Of a stretch of 64,000 bases of DNA, positions 26,101 to 32,484 are shown piece by piece. The position numbers and the translations under genes were made by a program. The notes under the pieces are model-generated. The model ran no database searches. It worked only from the letters and a program-made list of their open reading frames with translations, and was not told the DNA's origin. Source of the stretch: an uncultured Lachnospiraceae bacterium (GTDB lineage Bacteria > Bacillota > Clostridia > Lachnospirales > Lachnospiraceae); the NCBI GenBank assembly GCA_949949005.1, contig CATLHM010000003.1, positions 124,001 through 188,000 of the forward strand, read 5' to 3'. Numbering within the stretch: the first letter of the stretch is position 1; each line of letters begins with the position of its first letter.

Positions 26101-28308
26101 CTGCCGGAGGATATTCCCGTGCTCGACGGGGACAGGAAGCCTGTCGCGGTGAACGGCGTCTATGAAACTCTCGTCAGCCTGGAAAAATACGCCGGGGAGA
26201 AGATACAGGTTTACCTGAAAGCGCAGCCTGCCCCGGAATACGAGGAATCCTATGTCCACAGTATCGACGGCGTGACCTTCGAGCTGGAAGTGCCGGAACG
26301 TCTTGCTCTTAAGGAGGAGGACGTGGAATGGAAGAAAAACTGGAATCATGATAAGGACAACGAAGGAGAAATAAAGACCATAGAGGAATTTGAGGAAGGC
26401 GGCCTGACGGTAGGCGTGACGGCGAAAGTTGTCCCGCCCGGCGGAAGCAGTTATCTGATAAAAGCGTACGTATTTGATACGGAGGCGGAAGCGGAGGCGG
26501 CGAAAGGAAAGCTCGCCGATCCCGACACCGTGGCAGACAGGGAAGAACTTGGCGCTGTGGCCGTTTATCCGGCCGCGACCGAGGAGGGAGAAGAAATCCC
26601 CGCCTCCATGGAAGCCGTGGGAACCGACGGAAAGGAATACAGACATGACCTTTCCGGGCTGTCAGCCGAGTACGCGGGCAAGTACATTATTTTCCGTACC
26701 AGAATTTCTTCCGGTCAGGGTAATGTCAGCTCGCCGTGGGTAACAAATCCCGATATCTGGCGGCTGCCGTACGTGCAGCTCCCGACGCCGGAGATAACCT
26801 CTGCGGACGGAAGCTACGAAATCGACGTAACGCTGATGCTCAATCCTGACGCGGACGGCGGCGCATCAGGGAAGTCTTCCCTGAAGGCTCCTGCCAGAAA
26901 AGAAGCGAAGGAAGACGCCGGGGAGGAAGGAAAGAAGGACGCTGAAAAGGCGGAAGACCTGAAAAACGAGGCGGGCGACGCTTTGGAAGATGGAAAAACG
27001 GAAGAAGACGGCGCAGACGACGGCAATCAGGGAACGGAAGAAGGAAAGGATCCCGGCAAGGACGAGACGGAGGAAGGAAAAGACCCCGGCAAGGACGAGT
27101 CAGGGGAAGGAAAAGATCCCGACAAGGACGAGACGGAGGAAGGAAAGGATCCCGACAAGGACGAGACGGAAGAAGGAAAAGACACCGGCGAGGATAAATC
27201 AGAGGAAGGAAAGGATCCCGGCAAGGACGAGACGGAAGAAGGGAAAGATTCCGGCGACGCCAAAACGGAGGAAGGAGACTCCTCCGGCAGGGAAAAGGAC
27301 TCCGAAGAAAGAAAAGCTTCCAAAGAGAGCAAAACGGAAGGCGGAACGCTTTCCAGCACGGAAGTTATCCGGCTCTCCACAAGAGGCGCGGGGAACAGGG
27401 TATTACCCTATGTGGGAACAGGAACCTTAAAGGAACGCCTGCTGTCGGCGGCGGCGGGAATGTACCGCAAGGACGTTTTCATACGGCTTGTCGCGGAAAA
27501 TGCCCTGTCGGAGAAATCGGACGACAATACGCCTGCGGACGGGACGGACGATATTCTAAGCGATGCTTTGGATGATCCGGACGCTGTTTCCGAAGGCAAG
27601 CCGGGAGGCGGTTTGAATGAGGCGGACGCTATTTTGTCAGAGGAGGCGGACGACGCGTTCTCAGACGGACTGTCGGAAGACGGGACGGATGACGAAGAGC
27701 TGATAGAAGCCTACGCGGACGGCGGCACGGAAGAGAGTAAATGGACGGCAGGCGGTATCGGGACTTCCCTCACCTGGGAAAGCGTCCTGTATGCGGACGC
27801 CTATCAGATAGACGTGACGTCGGAGGAGGAAACCCAGCCGGGAACCCTGGAAGAAGTGAAACGGGAGTTCAGAATCCATGAAAATCCGGAAGGCGCGGCG
27901 GAAAAGATAACGGTATTTTGGAATGACAACGGCACATGGGAAGAGATAAAAATCAACGAAGAAACCGGAGAGTATGAGCTTTATCAGCATTCTGTGGAAG
28001 GAATGTATCAACGGGCAAGTGATTCCGAGGTGCCTTACGAAACAAATTTGAAAGCCAGGCTCAGGGTGGAGGAGATTTTGGACGAGGAAGGCGCTACAGG
28101 CAGATTCCGCTATACTCTGGTTTTACCTGACGCTGACAGCCTGACGCCGAAAGACGGCGGAAACGAAATCAAAAATGACGAGTACAACAGGCTGCGATTT
28201 ACCAGGAAGGTAGAGATTTATTCGGATCTTCAGGAAAATGAAGAGTCGCCCGAGAGCGAAGCCTATGTGCGCTCGAAAGCCGCGACGATGGAATATCAAA
28301 TTAATTAA
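17194..28308 (+). CDS. Giant repeat adhesin, prepilin-linked (body of the frame interrupted at 17131)
   Basis: An open frame of 3,704 codons from TTG 17194 (open since 17134; first ATG at 17230 behind GAAGGA). No strong ribosome site lies upstream, which supports its being the continuation of the prepilin start at 16900. Order of regions: a pilin-like head (17.2-18.3 kb); a very long array of GGI[VIA]G[YK]N-type motifs resembling GLUG repeats (about 19.0-23.8 kb), predicted to form a beta-helix stalk; several Ig/fibronectin-like beta domains (about 24.3-26.8 kb); an acidic 11-residue repeat tract (27034-27288); and a final beta domain. There is no LPxTG anchor and no separate signal peptide. 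With the prepilin leader it would be a pilus-borne adhesin of about 3,800 residues. Without read-through it would stay in the cytoplasm or not be made. Confidence 0.8.
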   Translation: MSLNSSDQKDTAMELLDGGISSKDFFDAAITLEIDTKTGQIYSAFYATRSERLAYDGTDTDGVLNISAAGDNRAYDNRRGRLLGYYSAEDVVNVVELKPVRLKVTTLNLVNSETLSLNWASNSRHDNLDVKFAITFYSNKDGKELFSTEIKGKDVDRKGITQGQNVVSQMLDLELMRPKGESTTEKEPIGRWSFPLNYQSTASSGGSFSLVLDGMMTAELMELLKAESDDDLVAQQYSTSITRLGKNVPALKEPLDIYATIQVVPDYTETKGEFTEYKSSGVVKSNVENTLYAKSKEKGSGIEAEIGRFRHLSNIRYYDKDDKSAEFTLTARNLDWLSVGVGMYGMENSTEEGTSGRMGFQKLTWDSVTQGNEKDALDFPSIELLHANHTFQGGAFTAISNLKLGAASVTDNELTGELYKDLTPQEKEKHMARYLGLFCEIEGTVKNLTLSNPTLTLASSAGEGAGAQQEPETAENAGVQQPGAVKNFDSLYGVGILAGRSEGTLEDISIKTTEKDRRILTVCLKDRTEQQEAQPAGIGGLVGVLAGKKDGGKTLESLNKDASHPLISNLTVQGEVVGRLPAPDAGISQTEGETGEPEEKAVDYTYGIGGIFGYVLLGKTDPAAAADRAQIEKCVNHASVTGNLFTGGLAGYIRDNIEVARDEAGNVTGPVSVKECKNDGLILCSAKHEDEEEVLEGRYFGGLLGFGHKVQINDSISASGRAKNYSYGYEQKDAVLLGQYVGGIIGYGSSSQLAGCKTEKGGYVLGSDYVGGIAGGLSNDAYKAIVGSAGIAVTTNAGYVIGNSYVGGIVGKNDGDERTTITNCINNGIAAGYERYIGGIVGYNGDKGYLLDCASYISDYNGALLNTIVKDWKATGDCSGGLVGYNNGAIKFTEDSQSITVKSVSSIVVGKDYVGGVIGFNDIKGTLDVKYTLIGGQIQADGNAVGGCIGLNASTELLSQELSIKPVSVTGNYCVGGCIGANVVDLVKRTREDTDGNVIEKEESGPSDVAMTAIKADNSLGKITGKAFTGGVIGYQRTYTQAQLNQAAGISGTGENISLLKYLDGAKKGEQESGADAGEKKTKQGTFTPLLPELDETQVEGEAVNIPTQVMRSVNTCVLTIGDKDNTNELFTANNIPVYCDLYTGGIVGYCERDSELVIVNCRNSARLSRKEETEDARSAARQVSLKAYLESGEVNADVSQIEKDIKVSIGGGIIGANLDHQIIDHCENTGIMNGFIGLGGIVGFNAGGVFNCELSGNFGNAGLNYIGGIVGLNVQTDSAEEKTDGNGQILTKKRLYQDVNNKNWEYASGMIASCATREGIGVSGQSFVGGIAGYNLSGAKLQANINRADITAVGDYVGGIAGANLGEIDIPDCSADKMDGATGEYTVTGKSGQGIGGIVGWNRAYIKKGGDGKNAAISGVLNVTVDANEIIKNNEVTAIGEKVTVIGQEKVGGIIGINEGRIDTSQSDGTPGYFLVCKAKLVQATKDCAGGIIGEARVIAGGDDSGMISRAINRAERVTADNGRAGGIVAVNQQGFTLQECKNVGDVNSDHGYAGGITAENYGVILLCEVGDEDGVKDVEISSQGADAIGAVCAVNYNKIWNSGPIADYVGEEPITNVVLKGNAGLIGGIAGRNATFAGNADLGVEASTGEIGRMKELAGGEKVVYMPQVEVKAVALTVGGVAGRNEWSAGQKAKISNLIVEGLRFEDFKDYRYLGAVAGENQGNEDGANPSGAEIADCLVSGVTIKQESGSETGNCYGGIVGKNGGTLDGCTIEKVDIDITGVYTATATSTAKEKEDFSSHLGGIAGKNEKSGEIIRCLIAGNTGAENTIRAASGMAGGIAGYNKGVILLSGDAVTENLMLKDPKSDIRINGVGDLITKAKEESIRADGGYVNWRDASPLENQTFSNNNRVSVSANRALSLIVSANGNLGGITAYNAPTGKVDYCATGNWYLNNKSETLGVGTGGIIGMNESENNLSFLLNQAFVGRELITASTDRFAGGIIGSQNNTTVSGWILQSCVNYGTVYCRNTHYSGGILGQWTGKGGSIENCYNYGNLQTTYANPEGYKGAAGGIVAQLYHAYEGNEYNITGCGNFGNIYGRSGRNTNTCANDSAGILGNVTAYTVTNAANGQKYTINVTDCVNGAGVEIYSNSMASGIVGFLSCDKTSNSNNIDPSTANITLNIERCRNYAAVLNGGTFCAGIFGERYGASGTGKTTLQYCFSVNCAGDYKPEDCPIISYKVLGVSNAINGGVSKIYNYFLSNKKIASFKGSNDQIRDNGANADLQRANSGWVYSFSQNGQRYFIYLNQGQNSISIKDLKLPAEPGGNVTTGRNNTVVGRLLFTAPTDYSSVASVTGNTDRAREFDSYVRAFCFAASNMTLAPEKVTLTKTESADQTGGGNPFTIEVVPPASLKGTVDYVATVWRKGTNGAGDTIIPIGNIQGDGITPVRGSGEEANAFKFPGADTPSPVKVVFNLSETEITAGGEIFVKVRAEKTGSDPSAYVPSNLVAIGNTLPAPEIKLELINNGGSYAYRVALTEESRAKYDSYIALNPNLKVSVKLMDGTLKEFDVDKWESVTLREGASSLQQLVVQVNSADNVMASSEVSVPVSLPAYKPEISLDKAEPTYTVSGTSLDNLRIQVTIPGSGDNITTPPVYRAELIGTWKNGAESYPDTVFQSADILTTASGEATAVFTDLPEYMATATDFKLRVWYAESGLGPVYTYSNLRADGTPVANGNANVKELTVTQEPNDTLKPEWKYSYTPVLADDYFANYRWTNTGTLLTLLPPPDLMDKQNVLNPDTDTDGRLQYTFTWDEGKDDKGQDKYQKGYKYVVSLTGIIRDENGEITGRVSLLTNQEMPKKENGAEVEPGNLLTVDAENWSYGEVELSVTRKGDTGNPNNIQIGLTSTEIYRVKRRLPQPAQPSVINPDSNELNYEIKWAAITPEDGCGYYEIYVRPFGDDGKPGVSEKLPEDIPVLDGDRKPVAVNGVYETLVSLEKYAGEKIQVYLKAQPAPEYEESYVHSIDGVTFELEVPERLALKEEDVEWKKNWNHDKDNEGEIKTIEEFEEGGLTVGVTAKVVPPGGSSYLIKAYVFDTEAEAEAAKGKLADPDTVADREELGAVAVYPAATEEGEEIPASMEAVGTDGKEYRHDLSGLSAEYAGKYIIFRTRISSGQGNVSSPWVTNPDIWRLPYVQLPTPEITSADGSYEIDVTLMLNPDADGGASGKSSLKAPARKEAKEDAGEEGKKDAEKAEDLKNEAGDALEDGKTEEDGADDGNQGTEEGKDPGKDETEEGKDPGKDESGEGKDPDKDETEEGKDPDKDETEEGKDTGEDKSEEGKDPGKDETEEGKDSGDAKTEEGDSSGREKDSEERKASKESKTEGGTLSSTEVIRLSTRGAGNRVLPYVGTGTLKERLLSAAAGMYRKDVFIRLVAENALSEKSDDNTPADGTDDILSDALDDPDAVSEGKPGGGLNEADAILSEEADDAFSDGLSEDGTDDEELIEAYADGGTEESKWTAGGIGTSLTWESVLYADAYQIDVTSEEETQPGTLEEVKREFRIHENPEGAAEKITVFWNDNGTWEEIKINEETGEYELYQHSVEGMYQRASDSEVPYETNLKARLRVEEILDEEGATGRFRYTLVLPDADSLTPKDGGNEIKNDEYNRLRFTRKVEIYSDLQENEESPESEAYVRSKAATMEYQIN
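27034..27288 (+). repeat. 33-bp coding tandem repeat (11-residue acidic unit)
   Basis: Seven consecutive 33-bp units encode variants of TEEGKDPGKDE, followed by a partial eighth (TEEGDSSG). Units differ by point changes (PG/PD, TG/ED) but keep length and frame. Such tracts can gain or lose units by slippage without breaking the frame, changing linker length in the adhesin. Confidence 0.9.
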
Positions 28309-28348
28309 ACTGAGATTTAATAATGTATCAAACAGAAAGGAGGGCAAA

Positions 28349-29188
28349 ATGTATCACCGGGAAGGAAAGCGGACACAGGATAGGAAAATAGAATCAAAAA
28401 AAGGCGCATCCCTTGTGATTGTAGTTTGTGTGTCGGCATTTCTGGTGGCATTTGCCCTCGCAATGGTTTACACAGCGGGTATGATGCTTGCTCAGGCAAA
28501 TAAAAGGCTGAAGCAGGAGCGGTGTTACCAGATGGCGAAAAGCTTCGCTCAGGTGTTGGATGAAGAGCTCGCCCGCTATCAAAGCCCGCAGGATGCCAAA
28601 GATAATGGCGGTCAGGACAGTTTTTACCGGTTTGCCTGTAAGTTCCTGGAGATGAAAACCTATCAGAATTATAGTCCGGATTTTTCGGATACGGTATATT
28701 ATTATACGGCAGGGGAAAGTCCGGCGGGAGAAGGCCACGGGGAAATAGAAATTGCCCTCTATAAGGAAAACGACTTGCCGGACGGTAAAATTGCAGGGAA
28801 CTCTCGTTTTACCGATAATCCGCCGGAAATCGTGACAGGCGGAGCGGGAGTGGCCCACCACACCTTTACGATAAAGGTGACCGCCAGGCTGGACGGCGTA
28901 AACTATACCTACAGCACGTCTTATAACCAGAGAGCCACCTATGCCCCTGATGCGGTAACTTTTAAAGATAAAAACGGAAACTACGTCTACTGGAAGGATT
29001 CGGGATGGGAGAATAATGCGGGGGCGCCATATGTACCGGAGGATTCGAGTGCGGAAGTTTTTACCTATGAAATTACCCCCTTCCAGTCGGAAGCGGAACT
29101 CGATAAGCTTACCGGCTGCGGATTTACCAAAATCATTCCGGAGAAAGGGGAGTCGGGTGCCAGCGGCGGAGAGGAGACAGGGCCATGA
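28349..29188 (+). CDS. Minor pilin-like protein, PilX-type
   Basis: A 279-residue protein with ATG at 28349 behind AAAGGAGGG. A basic N terminus leads into GASLVIVVCVSAFLVAFALAMVYTAGM, a membrane helix of the kind found in PilX/GspK-like minor pilins that lack the full GFTLxE motif. The rest is a predicted extracellular beta-rich domain. It begins 40 bases after the giant adhesin and overlaps the next pilin gene by four bases (ATGA). Minor pilins prime pilus assembly and often present adhesins at the tip, which fits the position next to the giant frame. Confidence 0.7.
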   Translation: MYHREGKRTQDRKIESKKGASLVIVVCVSAFLVAFALAMVYTAGMMLAQANKRLKQERCYQMAKSFAQVLDEELARYQSPQDAKDNGGQDSFYRFACKFLEMKTYQNYSPDFSDTVYYYTAGESPAGEGHGEIEIALYKENDLPDGKIAGNSRFTDNPPEIVTGGAGVAHHTFTIKVTARLDGVNYTYSTSYNQRATYAPDAVTFKDKNGNYVYWKDSGWENNAGAPYVPEDSSAEVFTYEITPFQSEAELDKLTGCGFTKIIPEKGESGASGGEETGP

Positions 29189-29544
29189 AAAAGTTAAAAA
29201 ATCATAAAGATGCCGGGGAAACCCTGGTGGAAATCATGGTGAGTGCCGTTCTGTTTTTGATGATGATGGCGGTGATGCAGGGAGCCATATCCTTCTGCAC
29301 TAATGCCCAGCACAAGAGTGAACAAATCCGGGCATCAAACGCTAAGATTTGCCAGAAAATCCGGGAATCGGGAGGTAGCCCTGCGGGCAGCGACTCCTAT
29401 ATGTATATGTTCCGCTCAAAATCCGGCTCTTCTACGGTTTTTAATATAGGTGTTAATTTAGAAAAACAGACAGTCGAAAGCGACGGGAAACAGGCCGTAT
29501 TTTATCTGTACACGCCGCAGACAACGGGAGGTGGTTCTCCTTGA
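29185..29544 (+). CDS. Minor pilin-like protein, PilV-type
   Basis: A 119-residue prepilin-like protein. DAGETLVEIMVSAVLFLMMM is a prepilin helix with Gly before the cleavage site and Glu at position 5. ATG at 29185 overlaps the preceding stop (ATGA), and its own stop overlaps the next start (TTGA), so three minor pilins are translationally coupled. The head domain is short and unlike any I can name. Confidence 0.75.
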   Translation: MKKLKNHKDAGETLVEIMVSAVLFLMMMAVMQGAISFCTNAQHKSEQIRASNAKICQKIRESGGSPAGSDSYMYMFRSKSGSSTVFNIGVNLEKQTVESDGKQAVFYLYTPQTTGGGSP

Positions 29545-30296
29545 AAAAATTTCGAAGGCACCGTATAGAGAGCCGCGCGGGAACCACGCTGGTGGAAACC
29601 GTGGTGTCGATGCTGGTTTTTGGCATTGTGATGACTATGGTAGTGGGAATCTTAAGCCCTGCCGCGAAGCTGTTCCTTCGGATGGAGCGGCTGCAGCGGG
29701 CGCAGGTGATTATGGATAATATTATCTGGGAGCTTTCTGCCATGGCGGAGGACGCCTCCGGTTATGTGAAGATTTATCCCTCGGGAACGACGGAGACGGC
29801 GTATGCGGTGGGAGGGCAAAGCGGCCCCATACTGGAATTTATAGGCCGCGAGGGCTATGCCACGGTAATTTCCGCACAGGGGTGCGGAGGGACAAAAATT
29901 ATAGTGGGGGGAAATGAACAACTGGCGCAGGCGGATCCCATAAAACCTGGCCGACTGCTTACACGCTATTACTATGTGAAGAGTACCGGTGAAGGCGAAT
30001 ATGAGTACCAGTGCAAAAATGATGCCGGGGAACCGGCAGCCCGGGCGGTTACGAAAGCTTTTGGGGACGGCTATTATATGGGAAATTATCTGAAAATTGA
30101 GTTTTCCTTTCCGCCGGGCGTAGCCGACGGGGGCAAGGTTACCAGCCTAAACGCCGACGTCAGCCTGTACGAAACGAACAGCGATGGAAGCATAGGGAGA
30201 CTCGTCGCGCAGGAGGAAGAAGTGGCGCTGTATTTCCGGTACGCGCTGGTGAGAGAGAATGGTATTACCGCAAAGGCCGTTTTGACGTCGCCCTGA
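29541..30296 (+). CDS. Minor pilin-like protein, PilW-type
   Basis: A 251-residue prepilin-like protein starting at TTG 29541 behind GGAGGTGG. RAGTTLVETVVSMLVFGIVM is the processing motif and helix, with Glu at mature position 5. The remainder (about 35-251) is a beta-rich head containing LEFIGREGYATVI. It is the third of three overlapping minor pilin genes and is followed by a 365-bp gap. Confidence 0.78.
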   Translation: MKKFRRHRIESRAGTTLVETVVSMLVFGIVMTMVVGILSPAAKLFLRMERLQRAQVIMDNIIWELSAMAEDASGYVKIYPSGTTETAYAVGGQSGPILEFIGREGYATVISAQGCGGTKIIVGGNEQLAQADPIKPGRLLTRYYYVKSTGEGEYEYQCKNDAGEPAARAVTKAFGDGYYMGNYLKIEFSFPPGVADGGKVTSLNADVSLYETNSDGSIGRLVAQEEEVALYFRYALVRENGITAKAVLTSP

Positions 30297-30661
30297 CGCT
30301 CCGGCATTTTGTCACGGAGGTTGTGAGCGGGGCTTTACATAGGGATTCACAGGCTGATGGATCTGAGAAAATGAAAAGGAATATAGGTGTGTTTTTTCTG
30401 CGGACAGCAGGCGGAATGCATTTATAGATACAGGAATGTCATGGATTTTTCTATATGACGCTTCCAAAAATGTGGACCGGCCCGTCCGGAAATTTTCCGG
30501 CCGATGGCAGTAAATATTTCGTAACGGGTGTTACATATGACAGCTTTGCATTGCGCGCAATACCGAATAGAAATACTTCACGCACACAGGCCATCGGAGG
30601 GCAGGGACGCAAAAGAACAGGCGAAAGCCAAAACAAGCTTTTAAGAAAAAGGAGAAAAAGA
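30297..30661 (+). other. Leader region in front of the major pilin gene
   Basis: A 365-base gap inside an otherwise tight operon. It holds several inverted repeats, notably CCGGAAA-T-TTTCCGG near 30486-30500 and GTAAC-GGGT-GTTAC near 30521-30534, and ends with GGAG before the pilin ATG. I see no convincing promoter or protein. A leader controlling high expression of the major pilin is plausible but unproven. Confidence 0.4.
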
Positions 30662-31111
30662 ATGTTAAACAAACTGAAAAAGAACAACAAAAAGGGCTTC
30701 ACGCTGGTTGAGCTGATTGTGGTATTGGTTATCCTGGCGATTCTGGCCGCACTGCTGATTCCGGCGTTGACGGGGTATATTGATAAGGCGAAGGAGAAGC
30801 AGATTATTGCGGAAACCAGACAGGCAGTGATGGCGGCTCAGACATTAGTGGATGAAAAATACGCTACTAAGGCAGCAGGAGGCACGATATCAATAGGTGG
30901 TTCTTCTGCCGATGTGAACACAGATGATATTAAAGCATTAGCGGAAGTAACAGGAACTCTTGGAACTATAGAGGTTGATAAGGTAGAGATTACCAGTGGA
31001 AGTGGTCTTTATAAAGTTATTATAAAGTCATTAGAATATACGAATAATAGTAAAAAGTGTACTTATACTGCAGCGGCAACCGACAAATATGCAGTTACAG
31101 CAGCTCCATAA
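30662..31111 (+). CDS. Major type IV pilin (PilA-like)
   Basis: A 149-residue prepilin. MLNKLKKNNKKGFTLVELIV is a basic leader, Gly/Phe cleavage site and Glu5; the hydrophobic helix continues to about residue 45, followed by a small head rich in Thr, Gly and Ala. ATG at 30662 follows AAAGGAGAAAAAGA. The compact size, the canonical motif and the isolated leader mark it as the main pilus subunit; in Gram-positive pilins of this kind the head often lacks the disulfide, as here. It is processed by the prepilin peptidase at 31652. Confidence 0.88.
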   Translation: MLNKLKKNNKKGFTLVELIVVLVILAILAALLIPALTGYIDKAKEKQIIAETRQAVMAAQTLVDEKYATKAAGGTISIGGSSADVNTDDIKALAEVTGTLGTIEVDKVEITSGSGLYKVIIKSLEYTNNSKKCTYTAAATDKYAVTAAP

Positions 31112-31114
31112 TCT

Positions 31115-31582
31115 ATGACCAACGACCAACCAACCACCCAACCCTATAACCAAACAGACAAAACCAAACGGTCAGTAAAATTCCTGTCCGTCCTGGTTCT
31201 TATCCTGGCGGTGTTGACGGCAGCCGTTCCGGGGACGCTTACTATTATGCGGCGTGCGGACGCACAGGTGGCGCTTGGCAATGCCAAGTCCTTGCGCATT
31301 GCGTTGCAGGTGGCGTCCACGGAAGCCTACGGCGCAGGCCGTCCTTTCCGTAGCGCTTCCCAGGAGGGAGGCGTTACGGAAGAGGTCTGGCGGAAGGTGC
31401 TGATGGACAGCAAGGCGCCGGGAGACTTTTGGGTGCTGCAGACCGATGAAAGCGGCTATGAAGTATTGCGCTTTCTTTACCGGGAAGGGGACTTTACCGT
31501 GAACTACTGCAAGGAACCTCTTTCTTACGAGGTGTACTATCAGCAGTCTTATATTCAAACAGAATATCGTGCCGTATACTGA
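31115..31582 (+). CDS. Pilin-like membrane protein without a canonical prepilin motif
   Basis: A 155-residue protein starting 3 bases after the major pilin stop, with no ribosome site of its own, so it probably depends on coupling. A 20-residue basic/polar N terminus leads into FLSVLVLILAVLTAAVPGTLTI, then RRADAQVALGNAKSLRIALQ, which resembles the alpha-helix of a pilin. The G/F cleavage site and Glu5 are absent. It may be a divergent minor pilin or an inner-membrane accessory protein. No family recognised. Confidence 0.6.
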   Translation: MTNDQPTTQPYNQTDKTKRSVKFLSVLVLILAVLTAAVPGTLTIMRRADAQVALGNAKSLRIALQVASTEAYGAGRPFRSASQEGGVTEEVWRKVLMDSKAPGDFWVLQTDESGYEVLRFLYREGDFTVNYCKEPLSYEVYYQQSYIQTEYRAVY

Positions 31583-31651
31583 AACAGGGTGTGTGCCCCT
31601 GTCATGTAACGGCAGCTATGTCTTATAAAAACTGTCTGCAAGTCTGCGGAC

Positions 31652-32458
31652 ATGAAAAAGGAAAAAAGAATGATTGTGGTGTTGTCGGGGATTTTGTGGC
31701 TTTTGCGCTTTACGGTGGGAGCCTGTGTGTTTAGTTTTTTTAATGTGGTAATCTGTCGGCTGCCTGTCGGGGAAAGCGTGGTGCGGGGGCGGAGCCATTG
31801 CCCCTCCTGCGGGAGAATCCTGACGGCAAAGGAACTGATTCCCTGTGTCAGCTATCTCTGGCAGCGGGGGAAATGCCGCGGATGCGGCGGGAAGATTTCA
31901 GGAAGGTATTTTTGGATGGAATTTACGGGAGGGCTTTTGTTTATCCTCTGTGGAGTTTCCTTCGGATTTGGAAGATCGGGGCTTTTGTCCTTTCAGGGCC
32001 TTTTGGCCTTTGCTTACCTGGGAATTTTGACCATGGTTGCATGGATTGATTGGGATACAAGGACGATTTATGATCGTTTTCACATAGGGATTGCACTGCT
32101 TGGGGCAGCTTCGCTTTGGCTGTTTCCCGGGCATTTATTGGCCGACCGTTTCATAGGGGCGGTGGTGATAGCGCTTCCCATGCTGGCGCTGGCGCTTCTC
32201 ATAGAGGGGGCTTTCGGCGGCGGCGATATCAAACTGATGGCAGTCAGCGGCTTTTTGCTGGGCTGGCGGGCCGTGGTAGTGGCAATGTTTTTAGGACTGA
32301 TTACCGGCGGAGTTTATTGTATTTGGATGCTGGTCAAAAAAAGGCTGGCAAGGGGAGATTCTTTTGCCTTTGGGCCTTTTCTGGCAATTGGTCTCGGCGC
32401 GGCTTTTTTCTGGGGAGATAAGCTGGCGGATTGGTATCTGGCGTTTTTATGGCAGTAG
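31652..32458 (+). CDS. pilD: Prepilin peptidase (A24 family)
   Basis: A 268-residue polytopic membrane enzyme that cleaves prepilin leaders and N-methylates the new N terminus. HCPSCGRIL and KCRGCGGKISGRYFWME form the cytoplasmic zinc-binding methyltransferase domain. The two catalytic aspartates are visible in AWIDWDTRTIYD and GGGDIKLM (the GxGD motif). ATG at 31652 has little ribosome site; ATG at 31670 sits behind AAAGG and may be the true start. Its substrates are the prepilins at 16900, 29185, 29541 and 30662. Confidence 0.92.
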   Translation: MKKEKRMIVVLSGILWLLRFTVGACVFSFFNVVICRLPVGESVVRGRSHCPSCGRILTAKELIPCVSYLWQRGKCRGCGGKISGRYFWMEFTGGLLFILCGVSFGFGRSGLLSFQGLLAFAYLGILTMVAWIDWDTRTIYDRFHIGIALLGAASLWLFPGHLLADRFIGAVVIALPMLALALLIEGAFGGGDIKLMAVSGFLLGWRAVVVAMFLGLITGGVYCIWMLVKKRLARGDSFAFGPFLAIGLGAAFFWGDKLADWYLAFLWQ

Positions 32459-32484
32459 AGGCCGGGCCAGGAAAGGAGTTTTTT

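Noticed and set aside
18865-26646. Long open frames on the minus strand across the giant adhesin (for example 18865-20322, 20530-21849, 25486-26646)
   Set aside because: They lie opposite a repetitive coding region, lack ribosome sites and domains, and are artefacts of its codon use.
27034-27288. CRISPR array
   Set aside because: The 33-bp units are contiguous coding repeats without spacers.
30590-30640. c-di-GMP-I riboswitch before the major pilin (GGGACGCAAAAG is reminiscent)
   Set aside because: The preceding GGCAAACC block and the second conserved stem with its receptor are missing, so the likeness is partial.
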